Source: Shewanella jiangmenensis (GTDB lineage Bacteria > Pseudomonadota > Gammaproteobacteria > Enterobacterales > Shewanellaceae). Taken from it: a DNA stretch of 64,000 nucleotides. Both the position numbers and the translations under genes were made by a program. Positions 36,506-46,068 of the stretch are shown in pieces. The stretch lies in contig NZ_JAHEPS010000001.1 of the NCBI RefSeq assembly GCF_018596335.1, positions 682,001 to 746,000 on the forward strand, read 5' to 3'. The notes beneath the pieces were generated by a model. It worked only from the letters and a program-made list of their open reading frames with translations. It was not told where the DNA came from and ran no database searches. Within the stretch, counting starts at the first letter, position 1; each line of letters opens with the position of its first letter.

Positions 36506-38227
36506 ATGAGTTTTGCCTCACTGGGCCTGTCGGCGCCCATTCTTAAAGCCCTCGAACAAAAGGGCTATCAAACGCCATCGCCCATTCAGGCCGAAGCCAT
36601 TCCGGTAGTGTTGCAAGGTCGCGATCTGCTGGCCGCAGCGCAAACCGGCACCGGCAAGACCGCAGGCTTTACTTTGCCAATCCTTGAGCTGTTGTCCAGT
36701 CGCCAAAAGGCTGGCCCGAAGCAGGTTCGTGCACTCATTCTCACCCCCACTCGCGAGCTTGCGGCGCAAATTGGTGAAAACATTGCCCAGTACGGCAAGC
36801 ACCTGCCTCTGAAAAGCACTGTGGTATTCGGTGGCGTTGGCATTTCACCGCAAATCAGCCAGCTTAAGCGCGGCGTCGACATTCTGGTGGCAACCCCGGG
36901 CCGCCTGCTGGATTTGCACGGCCAGAAGGAAGTGAGTTTTCAGGGGCTCGAAATCCTGGTGCTGGACGAAGCCGACCGCATGCTCGACATGGGCTTTATC
37001 CACGATATCCGCCGTATTCTCAAGCTGTTACCGGCCAAGCGCCAGAACCTGCTGTTCTCGGCCACTTTCTCAGAAGAAATCCGCACCCTCGCCCATGGCA
37101 TTTTGCACAACCCGGCAGAAGTGTCAGTGACGCCAAAAAACAGCACCGCCGAGCGGGTTGAACAGTGGATTGTGCCCACCGACAAAAACAAAAAGCCAGC
37201 GCTGCTTGCCGAGCTGACCCGTCGCCACGACTGGCAGCAGGTGCTGGTATTTTGCCGCACCAAACACGGCGCCAACCGTCTGGTCCGGCAGATGGAAGAT
37301 GAAGGCCTCAAGGCCGCTGCCATCCACGGCAACAAGAGCCAGAATGCCCGCACCCAGGCGCTGGCCGACTTTAAAGCCGGTGCCATCCGCATGTTGATTG
37401 CCACCGACATTGCCGCCCGTGGTATCGACATCAATGAGCTGCCCAACGTGGTTAACTTTGAGCTGCCCCATGTCCCCGAGGACTATGTGCACCGCATCGG
37501 CCGCACCGGCCGCGCCGGCGCCAGCGGCGAAGCCGTGTCTTTGGTGTGCAGTGAAGAAGTAAAACAGCTGCGTGATATCGAGCGCCTGATAAGACAAACC
37601 CTGAGCCGGGTTGAGATTGAAGGCTTTGAAGCGGTCAATGCCTTGCCGCTGACCGTTGGCAGCGCCAAACAGGGCAAAGCCAATCCAGGCAAACCTGCCC
37701 AGACGAAATCCGGCAAAGGCAACACCAGCGCCAATGGTGAGCGCCGCCCAAGCCGCCAGGGCACCGAAAAAGCCCGCAGCGACAAGCCCGCGTCTGACAA
37801 AACGCGTTCGGATAAGCCGCGTTCTGACAAACCGGCTTCTGACAAGCAGCGTTCAGACAAGCCACGTTCAGATAAGCCACGCTCCGACAGACCGGCTTCT
37901 GACAAGCCGCGTTCAGACAAGCCACGTTCAGATAAGCCACGCTCCGACAGACCGGCTTCTGACAAACCGCGCTCGGACAAGCCACGTTCTGACAGACCGG
38001 CTTCTGACAAACCGCGCTCTGACAGACCTGCTTCTGACAAACCGCGCTCGGACAAGCCACGTTCTGACAAGCCACGTTCAGATAAGCCTCGCTCTGACAG
38101 ACCAGCTTCTGACAAGCCGCGTTCAGACAAGCCACGTTCAGATAAGCCTCGCTCTGACAGACCAGCTTCTGACAAGCCGCGTTCTCAGCATCAGGGTTCC
38201 AGAAATCCGGGCCGCGCTAAGGACTGA
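36506..38227 (+). CDS. rhlE: DEAD-box RNA helicase RhlE with a 27-unit pentapeptide tail
   Basis: 573 aa from ATG 36506. Helicase core about residues 1-380: [47 protein letters not shown], then domain 2 with [11 protein letters not shown] and [10 protein letters not shown]. The RhlE-type opening [20 protein letters not shown] is present. After about residue 420 the protein becomes a disordered tail of 27 consecutive five-residue units ([15 protein letters not shown] and variants), ending in a basic [14 protein letters not shown]. Basic tails bind RNA in RhlE-type helicases, but this one is unusually long and regular. Followed by a strong terminator. Confidence 0.95.
   Translation: MSFASLGLSAPILKALEQKGYQTPSPIQAEAIPVVLQGRDLLAAAQTGTGKTAGFTLPILELLSSRQKAGPKQVRALILTPTRELAAQIGENIAQYGKHLPLKSTVVFGGVGISPQISQLKRGVDILVATPGRLLDLHGQKEVSFQGLEILVLDEADRMLDMGFIHDIRRILKLLPAKRQNLLFSATFSEEIRTLAHGILHNPAEVSVTPKNSTAERVEQWIVPTDKNKKPALLAELTRRHDWQQVLVFCRTKHGANRLVRQMEDEGLKAAAIHGNKSQNARTQALADFKAGAIRMLIATDIAARGIDINELPNVVNFELPHVPEDYVHRIGRTGRAGASGEAVSLVCSEEVKQLRDIERLIRQTLSRVEIEGFEAVNALPLTVGSAKQGKANPGKPAQTKSGKGNTSANGERRPSRQGTEKARSDKPASDKTRSDKPRSDKPASDKQRSDKPRSDKPRSDRPASDKPRSDKPRSDKPRSDRPASDKPRSDKPRSDRPASDKPRSDRPASDKPRSDKPRSDKPRSDKPRSDRPASDKPRSDKPRSDKPRSDRPASDKPRSQHQGSRNPGRAKD
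37778..38182 (+). repeat. 27 x 15-bp coding minisatellite in rhlE
   Basis: 27 in-frame 15-bp units with no interruption. A higher-order 60-bp period (three SDKPR plus one SDRPA) is visible: 37861-37920 and 37921-37980 are almost identical. The array is expected to vary in copy number between strains. Confidence 0.95.
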
Positions 38228-38250
38228 CATAGCCCAGATCTCTCCCGATA

Positions 38251-38278
38251 AAAAAACCGGCCGATTGGCCGGTTTTTT
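38251..38278 (+). terminator. Terminator after rhlE
   Basis: 12-bp perfect stem AAAAAACCGGCC / GGCCGGTTTTTT, loop GATT. Confidence 0.9.
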
Positions 38279-38281
38279 ATC

Positions 38282-38340
38282 ATCAGGCACTTATCATCAA
38301 GTGCTTACCATCAAGTGCTTACCATCAAGTGCTTATCATC
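38282..38340. repeat. 14-bp tandem repeat downstream of rhlE
   Basis: About four copies of ATCAAGTGCTTACC (first copy diverged), immediately after the rhlE terminator. Confidence 0.85.
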
Positions 38341-38482
38341 ACTGGCGCTATGTCTAAACCATGTATGTTCTCAACAAGATTGTTGCGCCAGCGCTGAAAA
38401 TTAGCCACTGCGCGCGCCAATTACGGCAGCCAGGGGTACAATGAACTGCCTCACTTATCCCTATTCGGAGCCGAAGCACAGC

Positions 38483-38794
38483 ATGCACCCAACCAAAATC
38501 ACTTTTTTTGAGCGCTTCGAGCCGATAATACTGAGCGGCGACAAGACGATTACCATCCGCGATGAAGCCGAGCGCCATTATGTCCCGGGCACCCGGGTAG
38601 CAGTGCACACCTTAGAAACCGACCGCTGGTTTTGCGATATCGACATCATCTCGGTGACGCCGGTGCGCTTCGATGAGCTGACCGATGAGCATGCCCAGCA
38701 GGAGTTTATGACGTTGGATGAGCTAAAGCCGCTTATCCGCACGATTTACCCCGGCATCGAATCACTGTACGTGATTGAATACCGCCTCGCCTAA
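38483..38794 (+). CDS. yqfB: ASCH-domain protein YqfB (N4-acetylcytidine amidohydrolase)
   Basis: 103 aa from ATG 38483. The ASCH fold opens with ITFFERFEPIILSGDKTITI and ends with YPGIESLYVIEY; the match to E. coli YqfB runs over the whole length, including KTITIRDEAE with the catalytic Lys and the Glu of TLDELK. E. coli YqfB hydrolyses N4-acetylcytidine. Convergent with amtB. Confidence 0.9.
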   Translation: MHPTKITFFERFEPIILSGDKTITIRDEAERHYVPGTRVAVHTLETDRWFCDIDIISVTPVRFDELTDEHAQQEFMTLDELKPLIRTIYPGIESLYVIEYRLA

Positions 38795-38885
38795 GCGGCA
38801 TCGCTGTTAATCACGGCAACTGAGCAGCAATGAAAAAGGCAAGGTAAACCCTTGCCTTGTTTAAGCGGGTAAAAACCATTGAAGC

Positions 38886-40088
38886 TCAGCGGAACGACTC
38901 CCGCTCGGGCGAGGCGCTGATTTTGTGAATAGCGAGATCGGCGCCAAGGTACTCCTGCTCCTCATCAAGGCGCAGGCCACTGATTTTTTTAATAACGCCG
39001 TACACCCCAAGCCCCCCGACGAAGGCAATCACCACACCAAGCACTGTGCCAAACAGCTGCGAAGCGAGTGACACACCGCCCGCGCCGCCAAAGGCTTCAA
39101 GCCCAAAAATCCCGGCGGCAATGCCCCCCCAGGCGCCGCACAGGCCATGCAAAGGCCACACCCCGAGCACATCATCGATTTTCCAGCGGTTTTGGGTCGC
39201 GGTAAACAGCCACACAAACAGCACGCCGGCCACAGCGCCAACGAACAAACTGCCAAGCGGGTGCATGATATCGGAGCCGGCGCACACCGCCACCAGCCCG
39301 GCGAGCGGGCCGTTATGGATAAAGCCCGGGTCATTGCGACCAAACAGCATGGCAGTGAGGGTGCCGCCAACCATGGCCATCAACGAGTTAAGCGCCACCA
39401 AGCCGGAAATGCCCTCCACCTTTTGTGCGCTCATCACGTTAAAACCAAACCAGCCGACAATCAAAATCCACGCGCCCAACGCGAGAAACGGAATGCTCGA
39501 CGGCGGGAAGGCGGTCATCATGCCGTCTTTGTGATAGCGACCCTTGCGGGCACCGAGCATCAGCACAGCCGCAAGCCCAATCCAGCCGCCCACCGCATGC
39601 ACCACCACTGAGCCGGCAAAGTCATGAAACGGCGCGCCAAACCAGGCGGCGATTTTATCCTGCACCCCAAAGTTGTTATTCCAAATCATGCCTTCAAACA
39701 GCGGATACACCAGCCCCACCAGCAAAAAGGTGGCTGCGAGCTGCGGCTTGAAGCGGGCGCGCTCGGCAATGCCGCCGGACACAATCGCCGGAATGGCGGC
39801 GGCAAAGGTCAGCAAAAAGAAAAACTTCACCATGTCGTAGCCGTTGCTGGCCGAAAGCTCACTCACCGGCGCGTAAAAGTTCACGCCGTAGGCGATGCCG
39901 TAACCAATAAAGAAGTAGGCAATGGCCGATACGCAAAAGTCGGTCAGGATTTTGACCAGCGCATTAACCTGATTTTTGCGCCGCACAGTGCCAAGCTCAA
40001 GAAACGCAAAACCTGCATGCATGGCGAGGATCATGATGGCCCCCAGCAAAATAAACAGCACATCTGTGCCCGACTTCAATGACTCCAC
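38886..40088 (-). CDS. amtB: Ammonium transporter AmtB
   Basis: 400 aa, eleven membrane segments. The twin histidines of the conduction pore lie in HDFAGSVVVHAVGG and PLHGLCGAWGG; FAFLELGTVRRKNQ and NDPGFIHNGPLAGLVA are family boxes. No Met-rich signal peptide is evident. There is no glnK beside it, unlike in many bacteria. A sigma-54-like promoter lies 60 bp upstream, consistent with NtrC-dependent nitrogen control. Confidence 0.95.
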   Translation of the reverse strand: MESLKSGTDVLFILLGAIMILAMHAGFAFLELGTVRRKNQVNALVKILTDFCVSAIAYFFIGYGIAYGVNFYAPVSELSASNGYDMVKFFFLLTFAAAIPAIVSGGIAERARFKPQLAATFLLVGLVYPLFEGMIWNNNFGVQDKIAAWFGAPFHDFAGSVVVHAVGGWIGLAAVLMLGARKGRYHKDGMMTAFPPSSIPFLALGAWILIVGWFGFNVMSAQKVEGISGLVALNSLMAMVGGTLTAMLFGRNDPGFIHNGPLAGLVAVCAGSDIMHPLGSLFVGAVAGVLFVWLFTATQNRWKIDDVLGVWPLHGLCGAWGGIAAGIFGLEAFGGAGGVSLASQLFGTVLGVVIAFVGGLGVYGVIKKISGLRLDEEQEYLGADLAIHKISASPERESFR

Positions 40089-40147
40089 CTATTGCTCCCC
40101 CGAACAAGGCACCAAATTGATGCATAAATGTTAAAAATCAGTGCGTC

Positions 40148-40163
40148 GCAAAATTCAGGCCAG
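40148..40163 (-). promoter_or_regulatory. Sigma-54 (RpoN)-like promoter of amtB
   Basis: Minus strand CTGGCCTGAATTTTGC: the GG and GC dinucleotides are exactly 12 bp apart as required for -24/-12 promoters, and TGGC and TTGC are conserved. About 60 bp before the ATG. TGCACCA/TGGTGC half sites at 40272, 40325, 40334 and 40347 lie 110-200 bp upstream, where NtrC enhancers normally sit, but they are not arranged as the standard NtrC palindrome. Confidence 0.6.
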
Positions 40164-40696
40164 CGAGTAAAAGTCGAATCAAAAACTCTGGCTGCGGCCT
40201 TTCTCGTCAATCCCCCTATCGAAGAACACCCGCTAAAACTATTAAAATCAGCTTATTAATTAAAATTCGCCTGCACCATATCAGAACCTCCAACGCTGCG
40301 GCCGAAATGATCTGCGCCCTCAAATGGTGCCGCTGCACCAGAAAGATGCACCAAGCAAGTGCAGCCATTGCCATCAATCCTGCACACTAAAGCTGAAATG
40401 GTGTCGGAGTGCTTGACCTTATTGGCTGAATTTGCAACAAACAGCTAACACACACTGAAGGATGGATCTGGATGAAAGCGGAAATGTATCAGGTAGATGC
40501 TTACGTAAATCGCGGGGTTAACGGCAAGGTTGCAGCGGTTTGTCTGCATCATGCAATGCTAAGTGAATCAATGGACTATGCCCTGCAGCAACCCAAGTCG
40601 GCTTGCACCGCACGCCGCCCCGAGCCTGCGCGTTTCAACCATCATTCCCAGCGGAATTCCTATCAGCCGAAAAGCCTATTTGCGCAGCCAAGTCGT

Positions 40697-41227
40697 ATGT
40701 TGTGGATGCTGCTTTTACTGAACCTGTGCTGGTTTGCGAGCAATGCGCGGGCACAGGACCTTGTAACCATAGAAACAAACTTGGGCGCCATGACCTTTGA
40801 GCTTTATGCCGAGGATGCCCCTAAAACAGTCGCCAACTTTCAGCGCCTTGCCGGCAAAGGTTGGTATGATGGCAAACGCTTTTACCGGGTGGTAAAAGGC
40901 CATGTTATTCAGGCAGGGAGCCTCGATAACAACGATGAGCCAACCTTGGTGGCCGAATTCAACAGCCGTCCACATATCAAGGGCACCCTGGGCCTTGCCC
41001 GGGATGAAGACCCCAACTCCGGCTCGACCGAGTTTTACATCTGCGATGCAGCCAGACCGCATCTTGATGGCCGCTACACAGTATTTGGCCAGCTGATTGA
41101 AGGCGAGGCGGTGCTCGATGCCATCGCCAATGTGGACGTGATTGAAAAGTATTACGATGATGCGAAGAAAATCGCCTTTCACGAGCCGAAAACGGCGGTG
41201 GTCATCACCGCCATCCGGCTGCACTGA
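40697..41227 (+). CDS. Periplasmic cyclophilin-type peptidyl-prolyl isomerase
   Basis: 176 aa from ATG 40697, which begins a clean signal peptide (MLWMLLLLNLCWFASNARAQ). Cyclophilin fold: APKTVANFQRLAGKGWYDG, FYRVVKGHVIQAG, GLARDEDPNSGSTEFYI, LDGRYTVFGQLIEG. The frame is open from 40472, where an ATG has a better AAGGA ribosome site; that form would put 75 residues before the signal peptide. I prefer the shorter form but the start is not settled. Divergent from amtB. Confidence 0.85.
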   Translation: MLWMLLLLNLCWFASNARAQDLVTIETNLGAMTFELYAEDAPKTVANFQRLAGKGWYDGKRFYRVVKGHVIQAGSLDNNDEPTLVAEFNSRPHIKGTLGLARDEDPNSGSTEFYICDAARPHLDGRYTVFGQLIEGEAVLDAIANVDVIEKYYDDAKKIAFHEPKTAVVITAIRLH

Positions 41228-41303
41228 ATCCAAAGCGCTTAGTAAGAAGTTCAGAGTATAAAGTTCTGAGTCCAATGCTCTAAATCCAAAGCGCTGCTTA
41301 ATC

Positions 41304-42404
41304 TCAGCCCGGTGCACGCTTGCCAAAGGCCGCCGACCGGCACACCTGTACCCGGTAGCTGTAGCCAAGGGGCTGGGATTTATCCGGCGTTATCTCAAGG
41401 ATTTCATAGTCGTTCAGTTCCACCACCTTGCTGCCTTCGGCGTGCTCACAGCGCGAGCGGCCATCAGCTTCATAGGTGAAGATAAAGTCGGCCAGCATGG
41501 ATTGTTGCAGCGCGTGATAACGCTCGGCGCGCTGTTTCATCTCACTGCCGGACATCGACATAAAAGTGCTGGTCTCTCCACCGCGAGTCACATTAATGCC
41601 AATATTTGGCTCGTCAGTGCTTTTCACCGCCACTTTTACGCCCCTATCAACACTCTGCTTCGATTCATCCAACGTTTGCGGGGCATCCGGGGCGTCTTCT
41701 TCGTCAAGCTCATGCTGTAAGCCCTGGTACACGCCAGCCGTAAAGGCGCTGGAATCAGAGCCAACGCCTGTTAGCGCACCTGCGTACACCAAAATCGCAA
41801 CCATCACAGCGCTCCAGATAAACCGTACCAGCGCGGTAGTAAACACAAAGCGATAATGGGGCGGATGCCAAAGCCCATGAATGCCAAAGAGTTTAAGAAA
41901 AAGCAGCAGCACCAGATACAGCGGCATCGCGGTGTTGGCAATCAGCAGTGCAAGCAGTGAGGTAACAAAAAACCAGCCGGGCAAGCTCAGCAAAATGGCA
42001 AAGTTATGACTGTAAGGCAGCTTGGATGCCGCAGCGCCGGTTATTTCGTTGACCATGCCAGCCGCATTCCCGAGGGCGAAGTTGGCCACGACCGCATAAA
42101 ACAGCAAAATCAGCGCCTTGCCGGGCAAGCTGTGCCACAACGCCAGAAAGCGTGGCCAAACATCGAATACCAGCCCAAGCACCACCAGAATGGATGCCAT
42201 CGTCAGTATGGTGCGGGGCGAGTCAGTAAACAGCAGTAACACCGCCAGCAGCGTGGCGGTGAGGTAACAGCGCTGGGCAACATTGAGGCTGTGCCAAAAC
42301 TGGCGCAATCTCACCAACAGACGCACCAGTCTGCCGCGCTGCTTAAGCTGGGCATGAGCCTTGATGCGCTGAACGGTATTCTGTAAAAAAGCCGGCAATT
42401 CCAT
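41304..42404 (-). CDS. Integral membrane protein of unknown function
   Basis: 366 aa. A basic N-terminus (about 1-40) is followed by about six membrane helices between 45 and 215 (CYLTATLLAVLLLF, ILTMASILVVLGLV, ALILLFYAVVANFALG, AILLSLPGWFFVTSLLALL, YLVLLLFLKLF, FIWSAVMVAILVY). The C-terminal 150 residues are soluble, with an acidic ELDEEDAPDAPQ stretch and two cysteines (RSRCEHAEG, VQVCRSAA). I do not recognise the family. Not in an operon. Confidence 0.75.
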   Translation of the reverse strand: MELPAFLQNTVQRIKAHAQLKQRGRLVRLLVRLRQFWHSLNVAQRCYLTATLLAVLLLFTDSPRTILTMASILVVLGLVFDVWPRFLALWHSLPGKALILLFYAVVANFALGNAAGMVNEITGAAASKLPYSHNFAILLSLPGWFFVTSLLALLIANTAMPLYLVLLLFLKLFGIHGLWHPPHYRFVFTTALVRFIWSAVMVAILVYAGALTGVGSDSSAFTAGVYQGLQHELDEEDAPDAPQTLDESKQSVDRGVKVAVKSTDEPNIGINVTRGGETSTFMSMSGSEMKQRAERYHALQQSMLADFIFTYEADGRSRCEHAEGSKVVELNDYEILEITPDKSQPLGYSYRVQVCRSAAFGKRAPG

Positions 42405-42596
42405 TGTGTTAGAGAACCTATTCCATCAGTTATCCAAGCTCGCCAAGATACGACAATGACGCACTGGACTCCAGCACTGATTACGCCAACGCTAAAGCAC
42501 TGATTGCGCCGATGAGCAGGAGTTCAGGCACGGCGCAGACGCTGTGCTCATAAGCGCTGTACATCAGCGACTGAGTTCAGCAATTGGCGCAAAAGC

Positions 42597-42620
42597 AAAG
42601 GCCGCCAAACGGCGGCCTTT
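42597..42620 (-). terminator. Terminator after the siderophore receptor gene
   Basis: 10-bp perfect stem AAAGGCCGCC / GGCGGCCTTT, loop of four, T-rich tail on the minus strand. Confidence 0.85.
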
Positions 42621-42655
42621 GAAAGGCGATGTTTCGGGCAGCTTAACTGGCTCGG

Positions 42656-44830
42656 TTATAAATCCATTTCAAAGCCAAGCTCAACGCTGCGCTCGGCGCC
42701 CATCCAGCAATTGTTTTCACCGCTGCACGCGCCGACGTAGCGCTTGTCGGCAAGGTTACTCACAGTCACGCCGAGGCGGTAGCTGTCGCTGATGTTCCAG
42801 GATGCCGCCATATCAAGGAGGGTGTAACCCGGCACCACGGCTGTGTTTTCATCATCCAGCATGCTGTCGCCCACATGGCGAACCCCGGCGCTTAAGTCAA
42901 TCGCATCGCTGACAAACCAGGTGGCCCACAGGGATGCCTGGCGCTTCGCAACCCACTCGGGAGTTTTACCAACGAGCGCAGGATTCAGCGCATTTTCAGT
43001 GACTTCCACATCCTGCTGGCTGTAGCTGCCACTAAGTGAAAGCAGCTCCCACAGCCGGGTGTTGAACGCAAACTCAAAGCCACGGGAGTTAAGCTCGCCG
43101 GTTTGGGTCTTTTGCAGCCAATCGGCGGTATTCACTACCCGATTTTGCTCGGTAATATCAAACAGGGCCGCGGTGATTTGAGTATTTCCGCCTGAGGAGC
43201 TGAACTTAACCCCGGTTTCCCACTGGCTGGCGGTGGTTGGTTTAAAGGCTTCGCCGCTCAGACTGTCCACACCGGCTGTGGGCTCGTAGGATTCGGCATA
43301 GCTAACGTAGGGCGCCAGACCAAAATCGAATTGGTAAATGGCCGCCAGACGGCCGGTCAGCTCGTTCTGGTCGATGTCGGTCTCATCATAGCCGCCCTCA
43401 CCCAGATACAATTTGGTGGCCGCATCTGTGCTGTCGTAACTGTCCTGACGCAGGTTGGCAAGCACTGTGAGTCTGTCCCAGCGGATTTCGTCCTGCAGGT
43501 AAAACCCGAGCTGATGCTGGGTGATATCGTGGCGCTCGGTGTAGGTACCAAGGGGCAACTTTGACGGCACGATAAGGGCATAATTGGGTTTACCAAGATC
43601 GATTGCCGGTGTGTCGGCGCCCAGGGTGTCGCCATAGTCGATATCGGAATCAAGATACTGATAGTCAATACCAAACAGCAGTTTATGCTCAATAGCAGCG
43701 GTTGCAACTGTCCAGGCAAGCTGGTTATCGAGCGCAACGCCTTCGATGGCTTCGTCGGTAAAGTAAGCATTGCGCGACAGCAGCCTATCTCCGTCGGTCA
43801 GGCCATTGTTGTAGGTGTTTTTCTGCAGCCCGTCGCCACGGGTATAACGCAGATTTTGCAGAAAACTCAGGTTGTCGGTGAATTCATGGTTGAGTTTGTA
43901 ACCAAGCAGCAGCATGTCCCGGTTCATGTTGCCCCAGTTTTCATCACCGGCGTAGGCATCGGCGCCAAGCAGACCATAGCTGGCTGCGCTAAGCGAACCC
44001 TTGGCCGGCAGAGGCGTTGAGGGGATCATCTTTGGGTCTTCCTGATAATACAGGTTCAGACTCACACTGGTGCGATCAGCCAGCTGCCAGGTGAGCGATG
44101 GCGCCACAAACCAGCGCTGCTCTTCTGTCGTCTGCATCTGCCCATCGCGCTGACGGCCAAGGGCCACCAAACGATACTTGAGGTCGTCAGACGCAACGCC
44201 GTTGTGGTCAATCCCCACTTCAGCCAGCGCCGACGTGCCGGCGCGCAGATGCAGCAGGGTTTGCTCTGTGTCCAGCGGCTGTTTGGCCACCTGATTGACC
44301 ATACCGCCCGGAGGGGCTGAGCCGTACAACACCGAGGTTGGCCCCTTCAGCACTTCGATGCTGTCGGTGGCGAAGGCATCCACCTGGGGCACCAGATTCC
44401 ACAGGCCATTGTATTGCAGCGGTAATCCGTCGTAATAGTTGCGATAGCTCTGGAAACCACGGATGGTGTATTGATCAAAAATGGTGGTAGTCGGGCGACT
44501 TTCAGGGGTCACACCGGCGACATAACGCAGCGCCTCGTTAACGCTGTCGGCCTGACGCAGTTTTAAAAGCTCGGCGTCGTAAACCTCGTAGCTCATCGGT
44601 GCATCTATCGGACTTAAACGTGACTTGGTACCCGTGGTGCGATAGCCCTGCGAGTAAATGGTCAGGCGCTCTATGTCGCTGCTTTCATCCTTTGCATCAG
44701 CTGACTGCTGGCTTTTTGACTGCTGGCTTTTTGATTGTGCTGCAGCTGGCTCCTGTGCGGCAACGCCTGGGGCAACCGAGCACAAACCAAGTGCCATCGC
44801 CGACCAAAGCAGACTGTGTTTTCCTTTCAT
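42656..44830 (-). CDS. TonB-dependent siderophore receptor
   Basis: 724 aa. Signal peptide to about residue 25. Plug domain with MSYEVYDAELLKLRQADSVNEAL, TIRGFQSYRNYYDGLP, DSIEVLKGPTSVLYGSAPPGGMVN (the last is characteristic of ferrichrome/hydroxamate-type receptors such as FhuA and FoxA), then the barrel; the C-terminus ends in MDL rather than the usual aromatic residue. An internal Cys pair (GACSGENNCWMG) sits near the end of the barrel, probably an extracellular loop disulfide. The linker after the signal contains QSKSQQSKSQQS. A Fur box is 59 bp upstream. No siderophore ABC or reductase genes are adjacent. Hydroxamate substrate is inference. Confidence 0.9.
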   Translation of the reverse strand: MKGKHSLLWSAMALGLCSVAPGVAAQEPAAAQSKSQQSKSQQSADAKDESSDIERLTIYSQGYRTTGTKSRLSPIDAPMSYEVYDAELLKLRQADSVNEALRYVAGVTPESRPTTTIFDQYTIRGFQSYRNYYDGLPLQYNGLWNLVPQVDAFATDSIEVLKGPTSVLYGSAPPGGMVNQVAKQPLDTEQTLLHLRAGTSALAEVGIDHNGVASDDLKYRLVALGRQRDGQMQTTEEQRWFVAPSLTWQLADRTSVSLNLYYQEDPKMIPSTPLPAKGSLSAASYGLLGADAYAGDENWGNMNRDMLLLGYKLNHEFTDNLSFLQNLRYTRGDGLQKNTYNNGLTDGDRLLSRNAYFTDEAIEGVALDNQLAWTVATAAIEHKLLFGIDYQYLDSDIDYGDTLGADTPAIDLGKPNYALIVPSKLPLGTYTERHDITQHQLGFYLQDEIRWDRLTVLANLRQDSYDSTDAATKLYLGEGGYDETDIDQNELTGRLAAIYQFDFGLAPYVSYAESYEPTAGVDSLSGEAFKPTTASQWETGVKFSSSGGNTQITAALFDITEQNRVVNTADWLQKTQTGELNSRGFEFAFNTRLWELLSLSGSYSQQDVEVTENALNPALVGKTPEWVAKRQASLWATWFVSDAIDLSAGVRHVGDSMLDDENTAVVPGYTLLDMAASWNISDSYRLGVTVSNLADKRYVGACSGENNCWMGAERSVELGFEMDL

Positions 44831-44888
44831 CTCGACTCCATGTGGCAGGCCCCCATTGACAGGAGCGCTGAAAATGAGTCGGATATTA

Positions 44889-44907
44889 AATGATAACGAC
44901 TATCATT
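44889..44907. promoter_or_regulatory. Fur box before the siderophore receptor
   Basis: AATGATAACGACTATCATT, a 19-bp palindrome-like match to the Fur consensus, 59 bp upstream of the ATG. Predicts iron repression. Confidence 0.85.
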
Positions 44908-45059
44908 CACAGGTTTTGAATTGTAAAGATTGACGAGAAAATGTCAGCAGCAAAGGCCAAATCTGAACAGCAATCAGCGCAGATGCAACAACCTCTCAGG
45001 TTTGCCTAACTCAGCCAGCGGCTAAATGAATCAGTCATCTATTGGATAGCCCCATCGCC

Positions 45060-45848
45060 TTACCTGCGCCGGCCAAGCAAACGGTAGATTTCGCCCTTAA
45101 GCACTTCGCTGCGGGCGCGCTGCAGCGTACCATCCTGCTGCCAGTCGTTGAGGATGGCACTCACCTTTGGCGCCGACTCAGCCGCGCTCATGCCGCTTTC
45201 AAGCCTGTCATCGTAAAGTAGCCGCAGCAAGAGCCAGTCAAGTGGGGTCAGTAGCTCCTCCGGGGAGCGGTCGTTAAACACCGAGGGAAATACCGCATCA
45301 CTGTCGTTGGGCAGCCCCATGACTTGGGTAAGCTCTTCCACCACGCAGGACACCAGCTTGCCCTGCATCCTGGCCTGATCGATAGGGATAAACACCTGAG
45401 CACGCTCAATTTTGCCCGCCGGAGCATTGAAACTCGCAAGACAGACGGCCCCCTGCACTGTAGCGGCTGCCTTTTCCCCGACCACCGAGCCGATAAGCTT
45501 GCGCCAGGCCGACGCCCGGGTGAGGTAAATATCGAGCGCAGCGCCATCTTCCACCTTTACAAAACGCCTGCCGCTGATGTCCGCAAGCTGGGCAAGGTGC
45601 ATCTCAATCAGTGCCAGTGCCTGAGGATCGCTGACCTGCTGATGCACCCGGTAGCGAATATCTCCCGGCCAGCGAGACAGTACAAAACTGCCCTGCTCGT
45701 ACTCTCGGCCATGGACCACGGCCGTAAACGCCTTGGCTACATAGGCTGGGTCTGAGTAAGGCTGTGGTGACAGCGGCTGCTCGCCGAGGGCTAATGCGCT
45801 GCAGCAAACCAGCGATAACAGGGAAAAGGACGCAATGCGCATCAGCAA
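45060..45848 (-). CDS. DUF2927 secreted protein
   Basis: 262 aa with signal peptide (ends near LALG). Matches DUF2927: SRWPGDIRYRVHQQ, SCVVEELTQVMGLPNDSDAV, FNDRSPEELLTPLDWLLLRLLYDDRLESGM. The EELTQ segment with its preceding Cys and a second Cys (GAVCLASF) are the family's constant features, suggesting a protease-like fold, but no activity is known to me. Alternative start at ATG 45842. Stands alone. Confidence 0.8.
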   Translation of the reverse strand: MLMRIASFSLLSLVCCSALALGEQPLSPQPYSDPAYVAKAFTAVVHGREYEQGSFVLSRWPGDIRYRVHQQVSDPQALALIEMHLAQLADISGRRFVKVEDGAALDIYLTRASAWRKLIGSVVGEKAAATVQGAVCLASFNAPAGKIERAQVFIPIDQARMQGKLVSCVVEELTQVMGLPNDSDAVFPSVFNDRSPEELLTPLDWLLLRLLYDDRLESGMSAAESAPKVSAILNDWQQDGTLQRARSEVLKGEIYRLLGRRR

Positions 45849-45942
45849 ACCTTATTCAGAACGCAGCAGTGTGCGGAAAAAGTCATTATAAAACCAACAA
45901 ATCAATACCTTAAAGGCGCAATCAGCACCAGAAAAAGCCTTC

Positions 45943-46068
45943 ATGGCAAGTAAGCAGACTGACGATATCGTCGGAGCACTGCTCCATCAAGATCAAGTGC
46001 TCCCTCAAGGCCAAGTGCTATCTCAAGATCAAGTGCTACCTCAAGGCCAAGTGCTACCTCAAGATTAA
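45943..46068 (+). CDS. Possible 41-aa small ORF made of hexapeptide repeats
   Basis: Open frame starting MASKQTDDIVGALLH and continuing as about four QDQVLP/QGQVLP-type six-residue units, ending ..PQD. It is created by the 18-bp tandem repeat at 45984-46071, which is in phase with the frame. No convincing ribosome site (GAAAAAG only) and no similarity I recognise. More likely a by-product of the repeat than a gene. Confidence 0.2.
   Translation: MASKQTDDIVGALLHQDQVLPQGQVLSQDQVLPQGQVLPQD

Noticed and set aside
37483..38175. Antisense open frames rich in [10 protein letters not shown] repeats
   Set aside because: Created by the rhlE repeat read on the other strand.
37778..38182. CRISPR-like regular array
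   Set aside because: Units are contiguous 15-bp coding repeats with no unique spacers.
40325..40340. TGGTGCCGCTGCACCA as a full NtrC site
   Set aside because: The half sites are in the opposite order to the NtrC palindrome; kept only as half-site evidence.
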